From positions 248,001 through 312,000 of the forward strand of contig CAJQUN010000504.1 in the NCBI GenBank assembly GCA_907163345.1: a stretch of 64,000 bases of DNA, in the 5' to 3' direction. The translations under genes and the position numbers were made by a program. Below are positions 57,101-64,000 of this stretch, one piece after another; within the stretch, counting starts at the first letter, position 1; each line of letters starts with the position of its first letter. The notes beneath the pieces were generated by a model, which saw only the letters and a program-made list of their open reading frames with translations, was not told the DNA's origin and did not search any database. Source of the DNA: Haberlea rhodopensis. Lineage: Eukaryota > Streptophyta > Magnoliopsida > Lamiales > Gesneriaceae.

Positions 57101-58648
57101 TCCTGTATGACCTCGTTCCAATAATTGTGCCATCTTGACAGCAGATATTAACGGAATCTTTGGGCGAGAACCATCCCCAAAGAATGTCCACTGGACTCCC
57201 ATATCAGACCTGAATCGGACAGTCCTCTGCCTGCAGTCTACCACTGCCTGATACTTGTTCAGAACATCGATGCCCACAATGCAATCGAAGTCTGTCATTC
57301 CCAGCACAATCAAATCTGATCTTAACTCATTATCCTCAAAATAAATGAGGCCATCATAGACAATCTGATCCGTAGTCAAACTTCTTCCAGTGGGGGTCGA
57401 GACCATAAGAGGCATAGGCGACGGAGAAGTGCATATGTGGTGTCTTTCAACAAAACTCGTCGACACAAAAGAGTGTGACGCACCTGTGTCTATCAATATA
57501 AGAGCAGGGTACGTAAATAAAAGACACGTACCCACTATCACCTCCTCCGGAGCCGCTGTAGCCTGCTCCCTCGTCAAATCATACACCTGACCCTGAGGTG
57601 GCCCCGTGGGCTGACCTCCATATTGCCTCGGTGCGAAAGGTGGTCTGTACTGTGCCGCTCTGTCCGCAGGCCTTCCCGCAGAGTTCTGCTGTCTTCCCCT
57701 GTTGGGACACTGCCGAGCAAAGTGACCTCTGTCGCCACAGACATAGCAGCCTACGCAATCCTTTGCCAAATGTGGTTGTCCACAAAGAGTGCACTGAACT
57801 CTTCCAGATCTGTCTCCCTGAGGCTGTCCTCTCCCAGAAGGAGCATCATTCCTACGGTTCCCTTTCCATCGATTCTCGGGCCTCTTGCCACTGAATCTCG
57901 ACGCTGAAGTGTTTCCCCTAGGCTTAAAATGATCACCCCTGGGCTTCAAATTGTCAGAAGTGGATTTCTGAGGGGGTGCTGGAGGTGGCACTGCATCAGG
58001 ATATGAGCCAACTCCCAGTTCGGCTAGTTCAGCTCGTGAAAGCGCATCGTCAAAACAGGCAGGGCCATAGGTAATTACCCTGTCATATAGTTCCGGCCTC
58101 AAGCCCTTCATGAAGTTCCTCATCTTCGCTTGAGGGCTTGCAGCAATATGAGGCACATATCACAGTAAGGAACAGTAATGTAGAGCATAGTCAGATAGAG
58201 GCATGGTACCTTGCCTTAAATTGGTAAACTCATCCTCCTTGGCCTGTCTTGCAGCGGCTGAGAAGTAGCGGGTCAGAAACCGCGTTCGGAACATCTTCCA
58301 ATTTACTTCCTGCCCCAGAGCCTCTTGCTCAATCACTGTGGTCTTCCACCACATCAGTGCCTTCTTGGCCAGCTGAAATTCTGCTAATCTGATCCAGGCC
58401 GTCTTTGCACAAGGCGCTGCCACAAATATCTGTTCAATCCTCTCCAACCATTCCTCAGCTGTTTCCCGTGATTCAGTTCCTTCGAACATCGGGGGTCGGT
58501 ACATCATAAATTGAGCCAAGCTCAACTCCCCAGGTAGCAACTGTTGTTCAGAGGGTTCTTCGCCCAAGGCTGGTGGTGGCAGTGGATTCGTACGTCCAGC
58601 ACTTGCATTTACACTAATGGCGTCACCCACTTCTATATTTGCTGCCAT
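54113..58648 (-). pseudogene. Gag-pol of element G, several breaks
   Basis: The start MAANIEVGD at 58648 follows a splice-acceptor-like CAG by one base. Gag runs to a TGA at about 58157-58159 (CGA in relatives). The next long frame (58156-55415) holds two CCHC knuckles, protease LIDTGASHSF, RT with FIDD, and RNase H. An extra base near 55455 and another change near 55255 shift the frame. The integrase DDE core then reads 55220-54360. A direct duplication of about 10 bp (ATGAGCCAGT, near 54357-54376) breaks the end. The C-terminal tail continues to a stop near 54113. It is clearly Ty3/gypsy and not functional as one protein. Confidence 0.92.
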
Positions 58649-58835
58649 GCTGCAACACAAGGGTTAATGACAACACCAAAAGCAGTTCATAAAGCACATC
58701 GTTAGATAATTAAACATGTTAGCATAACATAGAAACTTCATATGCAACATACATATAAAATATGTTCAAAAGTAAGCACCTAGCCAACTTATTGCTAAGG
58801 CTACCCTTCACTCATTCCCGAGTTATCTAACCACT

Positions 58836-58847
58836 GCTCTGATACCA
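58836..58847 (-). other. Primer binding site of element G (tRNA-iMet)
   Basis: The minus strand reads TGGTATCAGAGC four bases from the LTR edge at 58852. Confidence 0.9.
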
Positions 58848-58851
58848 CTAA

Positions 58852-59022
58852 TGTGGGGTCTTCCCACCTTAACAGTGATTAATAGACATAAGAAGGACTA
58901 ATCATGCATTAATAACGTCTTAAGGTTCTGGTTGTTACATGAGCTAACAGGATTACAGGCCAAAATAAAAGACTTCAAAAATAATTCATTACATTCCCAA
59001 AGGAATGTTAATATTTAGATTT
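58852..59022 (-). repeat. Truncated 5' LTR of element G
   Basis: These 171 bp match 52724-52894 and stop where element D starts. The last five bases, GATTT, would be D's target duplication; the other copy is outside the window. Confidence 0.9.
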
Positions 59023-60703
59023 TGTGATGACCAGGGATTATAGGTGTTAATCCCGGAGTATTAATAATCCCTAAAGTGGTTTTACGTGACGATTTGGAGT
59101 TTAATCGAGGTGTTGGGCCTTCTGGGCTCGTTTATTTGGGCAGTTGGGATCGTTGGATCCAGAGGTTGAGATTGTATTCACATTACGGTGTAAAACCTAA
59201 GAGTTGGGTTTTTGATATGTCTCGGAATCTCGGGTGCTGTGTGAGCACCGGTAGAGGGTTTTGGAGTTAGAGAGAGAGTTTTTGAAAACAGATGATTTTT
59301 AAGGAATCATGATGTATTTGTGGGGCTATTAATTTTTCGGGGTATTTTTGCTATAAATACCAATTGAACCCAAATTTGTCATAAATTTCCATTTCAGCCC
59401 AATTTCTTCTCTCTCTCTCTCCCGCGCGCGAGATCCCGTCTGCTACAGCTGCCGCCGCTTCAGGCGCTTCGTCCGCCGCCGTCCGGCCGCCGATCGGCGC
59501 GTGCGACCTACCCACGGCTTCGTCTCGACGAGGCGCTCCTTTCCCCTCTGCCAATTGGAAGTTTCGTCGCGTGTGGAAGTCGGATTTGGCTGGTAAGCGT
59601 CGATCCCCAATTTCTAGGGTTCTTCGATTTTCATTTGATTTTGCTTCCGATTTCGTATGGATAGCCTCCCTTACCCCTTTTGCATCCCTCTCATGTTGTT
59701 CCCTGCTTAATTTGGTGACTTTTTGTTCGAAATTATTTTCGAGAATTGTAGGGTTTGATTTCGAAAATTTGGGGGTTTTTGGCAGGGGTATTATTTCGTG
59801 CAATTGATCGATTATTGCATGTTTTAAGAGTATTGTGATGCTTGATTGAGATCGAATTGAGAAGCTTTGGTTCGAATTTGAAGAATTTTAAGAGTTGGGA
59901 TTTAAAGGCTTGTTTGGGTTCGATTTTAAGGGGGTTGAGTTCGAAAATGGGGAGTTTTTGTCAAGGGATGTTGATTCTTGCTTGGATAGCTTAATTGACA
60001 TTTTAGATGAATTATGGTATTTTATTGGGTTCGAAATTGTGAGATTAAGGTTCGATTTTTGTAGGGCATTCTTGAACAAATTTCGATTGTCTCATTTATT
60101 TCCTTCCCTGCATGTACCCTGCCCCGGGTCTTTTAAGAGGATAATTGTCGTGTATTGACAATGTTGTGAGGGATATGGGTGTGCTTGAGCATAGGTTACA
60201 TGTTCGTAAATAATTGTGAATTATTTATCGTGTTAGCACATCATTCCTCGGGGCATGGAACTCGAGCAAGGCTTGGCTCGGACTTCGGAGATTTAAGGTA
60301 CGTGCGACGTACGAGCATTTCTATATTTTAAGGCATATGTGAATGCATAATGAAAATTTGATTTCATTGAATAATCGCACATGAGGATTATATATATATA
60401 TGTTGATATAGCCAAGGAATGACCCAAATCTTGATATCGCCGCTTGTAGCGTGCGTGACACTAGAGTAGGATGACTCTTGCATGATATATGGGGTACTGG
60501 GTTTATTTGACTATATTAGGGCATTTGAGATGCCTGGGAATGATCGTAAAATCATGTATTCTTCGTAAGACATTTGAGATGTCTAAGTTCGTAGAATCGT
60601 GTATTCATTATAAGACATTTGAGATGTCTAGGTTTGTAGAAAGCATGTACCACACATAGTGGTTAATACACTAATCAAGGTTTAAGGGCTTGGGGTCCTT
60701 ACA
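59023..60703 (+). repeat. 5' LTR of element D
   Basis: This 1681-bp LTR runs TGTGATGACC...GGTCCTTACA. A TATA box TATAAATA at 59352-59359 is followed by a CT-rich start region (59403-59424). The donor-like AAG|GTACGT with its GTACGT/ACGTAC inverted repeat is at 60295-60315. Hairpins with a TTGAG loop are at about 60518-60640. In C the matching loops read CTCAA on the opposite strand. Confidence 0.9.
59352..59359 (+). promoter_or_regulatory. TATA box of element D
   Basis: TATAAATA lies about 330 bp into the LTR. Element C has the same motif in the same context (16556-16563, minus strand). It places the splice-donor-like site and hairpins inside the transcript. Confidence 0.7.
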
Positions 60704-60707
60704 TTAG

Positions 60708-60719
60708 TGGTATCAGAGC
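60708..60719 (+). other. Primer binding site of element D (tRNA-iMet)
   Basis: TGGTATCAGAGC lies four bases after the LTR end. Confidence 0.92.
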
Positions 60720-61455
60720 AGTGGTTGCTCATTGGGGCTGTTAAGGGCCTAGGAAGTTATTGATAGCACATATTTATGCATGATGGCATTAATGTTGTAT
60801 GACATAGCAAATTGTTTATGTGCTCTTATGATATGAAAAGTGGTATTGCTAACCATTGTGGTTGCAGGAATCGTGTGGAACACGATAGGATGACATTTAT
60901 GGGGATGTCTGGCACTCCGTGTGTTATGTGCCAAGGAAGCTGGTTTTAAGAAAATCAGATAAAGGGATATTTCCGAGGTAACATGTATTTTACGTTGTCT
61001 TGTTGACACATGATGAATGCAAAGTGGTGCATTGGGGTTATGATATATGTTATTGTGCATTGTTTTTGCATATGCATGTTATGAAATATAAGAGGTGTAT
61101 TTCTTGAGTCAAAGTTATCTTAGTAAGGATTTTAATGGCTTACGCTAAGGTCCATTGGAAGCGAGGAAGAATTCCGCTTACATGGAGTAGCAAGAAGCAT
61201 TAAAATGTACTAATGATAAGGGCTCAGGATTGAAATAAGGATTTAAAGAAGGATATCATGACATTTATTTGTGAAACCATACATTCTCATAATGTGTTTT
61301 TATTATGAATTGAATGTTGATGCATAGCGTATATGGCTATTGTTGTTAACCCTGATGGTTGCAGGTTACAGGAAATATGGAGTATAAAAAGGAATGATGA
61401 TTATACATTCCAGGAGTCCTGCTTATGACAGTGAGAATTTTTATACTTACGCTTG

Positions 61456-62190
61456 ACCGCTAAAAATGTGGAGCGGGAGGGGGGAGGCTCGCTTGCACAT
61501 GGAGGCGGGGTATTCCATACGAAGCGAGGATGAGATACCGCTTGTATGAAGAAGCTTATGCTTGTACCGCTAAAAATGTGGAGCGGGAGGGGATGCTCGC
61601 TTGCACATGGAGGCGGGGTATGCCATACGAAGCGAGGATGAGATACCGCTTGTATGAAGAAGCGAGGATGAGATGCCGCTTGTTAGGATGATGATTCATT
61701 CCTTTGTGATGACACGGATGATAGCGGTGATGTGTCCCGCTGTGTCGATTTATATTCATTTCTCTATGAGGACACGGTTTATAGCGATGGTTTATTCCGC
61801 TATATTTATTGGCGATGGTTCATTCCGCCAGGTGTATTTATAGCGACGGTTCATTCCGCTATATCTATTGGCGATGGTTCATTCCGCCAGGTGTATTTAT
61901 AGCGACGGTTCATTCCGCTATATCTATTGGCGATGGTTCATTCCGCCAGGTGTATTGATAGCGATGCCTCTTTCCGCTACTATGTGGACGATGATTCATG
62001 CTCAGGGTATAGCGAGGTTTCATGCCACTTATTATCTGACGAGGTGTCATACCGTCGATTCTATAGCGAGGGATCTTGCCGCTATGTACTCAGCACAGGA
62101 TTTTTGCCGCCTTCGAGCGATGGGTGCTGATTACGCACTATTATTGAGCGACGGAGACAGGTATGACGCTATATCACTAGCGATGAGGTA
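61456..62190 (+). repeat. Leader hairpin array of element D
   Basis: The core has three to four units of 59-60 bp (61780-61985), each with a TATAGCG/CGCTATA hairpin and a TGGCG/CGCCA hairpin around the loop ATGGTTCATTC or a close variant. Around it lie further hairpins with other paired stems: CCGCT/AGCGG and AAGCG/CGCTT (61450-61690), GACG/CGTC (about 62038) and ATAGCG/CGCTAT (about 62064). Confidence 0.88.
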
Positions 62191-64000
62191 TGAGATATTG
62201 CTATTTTATTAGCTTTATTGTAGCTGGCATGCATTGATATACATGTTTTATTATGCCTATTTTACTAGCATGATAGTGGATGACATACGCTGATGTACAT
62301 GTATCGTCACTAGTGGGCAATGTTTTAGATGCCATGAGTTGGCATGTGTCGTCACGGGATGACGATGACGATGGTGTAGGAGATGTCTTATTAGACCTGC
62401 ATCATCGTTACGATGATCGATGCGTTGAGTATACGTATTCTGTGGTATGCCTTGGGTGCCAGTACCGAGCACAAGGTGGTGTGTGCGGCACCGATTGACG
62501 TGACCCTTATACCGAGCGGGTTGCTCGAGGAATGGTTGGATGCGCTGTACATGTGATTGTACCGCAGCTTACGATTGGGGGATCATTTTACGAGTGGTGA
62601 TACCCTTGAGGTATGCTCGTTGGAATGGCTTTTGGCCATGTGATTTGACGACAGGAGTAATCATGGAGGAAAGTACTCGCTTTCTGTCGATGTGACATGT
62701 GGTGGACATGGTCACACCACCCTTGAGGGTGTAGGATGGGTCCTAAGGGAGTAGGATCAGGTTATGTTAAGTACATAGGGACATTGGAGTGTCCAGGGTG
62801 TATCGGCATTGAGGAATGTTGGATAAAGACCCACTACTCTATTGAGTTTTCCTCCCATAGTATGTTATACCATGTGGAAACGTCCGTCTTGTTGGTAGGT
62901 TTGAGGTAAACCTAAAGAGGCAGAGACTAGGTTGTCTGCCGCGTGTGTGTAGCACCATGATGGGCTTGCTAGAGCCGTTACACTGCTCGTTGGAACCAAG
63001 TTTGGCAAATCGTAAGGTGATACGATGAGGATAGTGGTGGACTCTAGTAGTCACCATGTCATTGAGGTTAAGGTTGTTCATGCCTCACTGAAACGTGTAT
63101 ACGTTTATGTTTAATCTTGGAGACTTGTCTGGGACAGCTCAGGATGTTGGAGTACCAACAAGAGAGTCATCAAGTTGTTATTGACTCAATCTAAAGGAAC
63201 CCGTGTATTGGGATACAATGGGTGTTATTGTATCCAGTTTTTCCGAACGATGGTTCGAGACTTGTGGATCTCGAGTTCGATGGCGCTTCCCTTGCGAGGA
63301 AGGAGGTAGTATTATACCTATTTGGGAATCTTTGAAAGATTCGGTAAGTTGGTACAAGTGGTGTTGATTTTGGGAATCACACCGTGTATTGTTAATCGTC
63401 GATTTTCATCCTCCACTGAGTAAGGAATGACTCAGAATTGACGGTTGTGTTTGGGGCTTAGGGGTAGGTTGTAGATACCCGAGCCAAGTGCATTGAGTAT
63501 GCATGCGATATCAGTGCTTAGGCAGGTATACCGGTGAGTATACGGATGCCAGTTATTGATTTCCTCTCTGTTAAGCATAGAGTTATGCTATTTTAGGATG
63601 GTTAAATCTCTGATGTGAGATATGGAACACCTTGAGATTGGGAATCTCCATGGCACGATGTTTATGAGGAACAATCGTAAAGTTAGTTGACTCCGTTGAA
63701 GAGGGATTTTCTTGTGAGGGTTAAGGTACTTCCCTTGTTGGTGTTTTCCTTCGAGTTATGCGACAGCCTTCCCAAGTTTGGATTGTTAAATCCGAGGATT
63801 TTCAAGGGATGGCAGGATTTCGGATTGGTTGAGTGTCGCTGACGACACAAGCGTTGAGGATGCAATGGGTTTATTGCATGCCCCTTAAGAATTTTAAACT
63901 CTGCGGAGTCTCGGTTGTTATTTATGATCAGGACGTGATTCTTGGAACATCCGTAGGTGGACATCTTGTGAGATGTCTTTTGTTTTAAATTTGTGGCCGT
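62191..64000 (+). other. Distal leader of element D, no recognisable gene
   Basis: Only short frames occur, on both strands, and none resembles gag. GTCACGGGATGACGATGACGA-type repeats at 62350-62375 correspond to C at about 12395-12440. The rest is unique sequence to me. Confidence 0.5.

Larger units (their letters stand above)
52724..59022 (-). mobile_element. Element G: Tekay-like retrotransposon, 5' LTR cut by element D
   Basis: The minus-strand order is 3' LTR 52724-54065 (1342 bp), PPT (sense AAGTAGGGGAGTAA), broken gag-pol (about 54113-58648), PBS 58836-58847, and the first 171 bp of the 5' LTR (58852-59022). D then begins. The right LTR stub is the same as the start of the left LTR, as far as I can see. 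The remaining 5' LTR lies beyond the window. Confidence 0.93.
59023..64000 (+). mobile_element. Element D: LTR retrotransposon of the C family, 5' end
   Basis: A 5' LTR (59023-60703), PBS and at least 3.3 kb of leader are present, running off the window. No gag or pol was recognised before the edge, so D is either an element with a very long leader or a non-coding derivative (LARD-like). LTR start and leader match element C. The LTR is about 1 kb shorter than C's. Confidence 0.82.

Noticed and set aside
61780..61985. CRISPR-like periodic palindromic repeats
   Set aside because: Repeats are in a plant LTR element, the sequences between them are also repeated, and there are no cas genes.
63683..63964. 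Minus-strand 93-residue frame and similar small frames in the leader of D
   Set aside because: There is no domain, no start context and no resemblance to retrotransposon proteins. They look like chance frames.

Overview
This window is nuclear DNA from a flowering plant, most likely a eudicot. It is dominated by nested LTR retrotransposons. A few plant sequences survive between them: one apparently intact gene with introns for a plastid-type adenylate kinase, and one broken plant gene of the DUF4050 type. There is no sign of bacterial or organellar gene organisation. The retrotransposon primer sites all match the plant initiator tRNA-Met 3' end (TGGTATCAGAGC).

Layout. (1) 1-16895 is a three-level nest of Ty3/gypsy Tekay-like elements. 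Element B (+, left part missing) carries element A (-, 1341-10292, TSD ATGTG, LTRs of exactly equal length) inside its pol stop codon. B itself sits in the leader of element C (-, 12372-16895). (2) 16896-25048 holds two exon pieces of a DUF4050-type gene, split by a decayed Ty1/copia element (17086-24739, TSD GACAA). (3) 25049-29891 has a fold-back repeat and then the adenylate kinase gene (7 coding exons, one GC-AG intron). (4) 29892-44064 is a large MULE DNA transposon with a plant mobile domain (PMD) gene, a truncated MuDR-type transposase and palindromic subterminal arrays. The transposase is interrupted by Tekay element E (33109-41800, TSD CATAT). (5) 44230-52723 is a graveyard: an L1-type LINE with an RRM, a Reina-type chromovirus, a Sirevirus-like LTR, and an LTR-like tract carrying a complete 352-bp TRIM (TSD AAAAC). 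(6) 52724-59022 is Tekay element G (-), whose 5' LTR is cut by element D (+, 59023 to the window end). D belongs to the same family as C.

The most interesting signal lies in the Tekay-type LTRs and leaders rather than in the proteins. Every family (A, B, C, D, E, G, and perhaps the LTR-like tract before G) has the same order after its promoter: a strong 5' splice-donor-like AG|GTACGT inside a GTACGT/ACGTAC inverted repeat, then an array of short hairpins, then the PBS. In several arrays the loop is conserved while both stem arms change together. In E and G a splice acceptor lies directly before the gag ATG. I infer a retrovirus-like leader intron in which a packaging-type RNA structure would be kept only in unspliced genomic RNA. 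A second shared device in A, B and E is a block of four pairs of GATCGATC palindromes with about 8 nt inside each pair.

All comparisons were made by eye. Clade names (Tekay, Reina, Sirevirus) rest on recognised protein and LTR features, not on a search.
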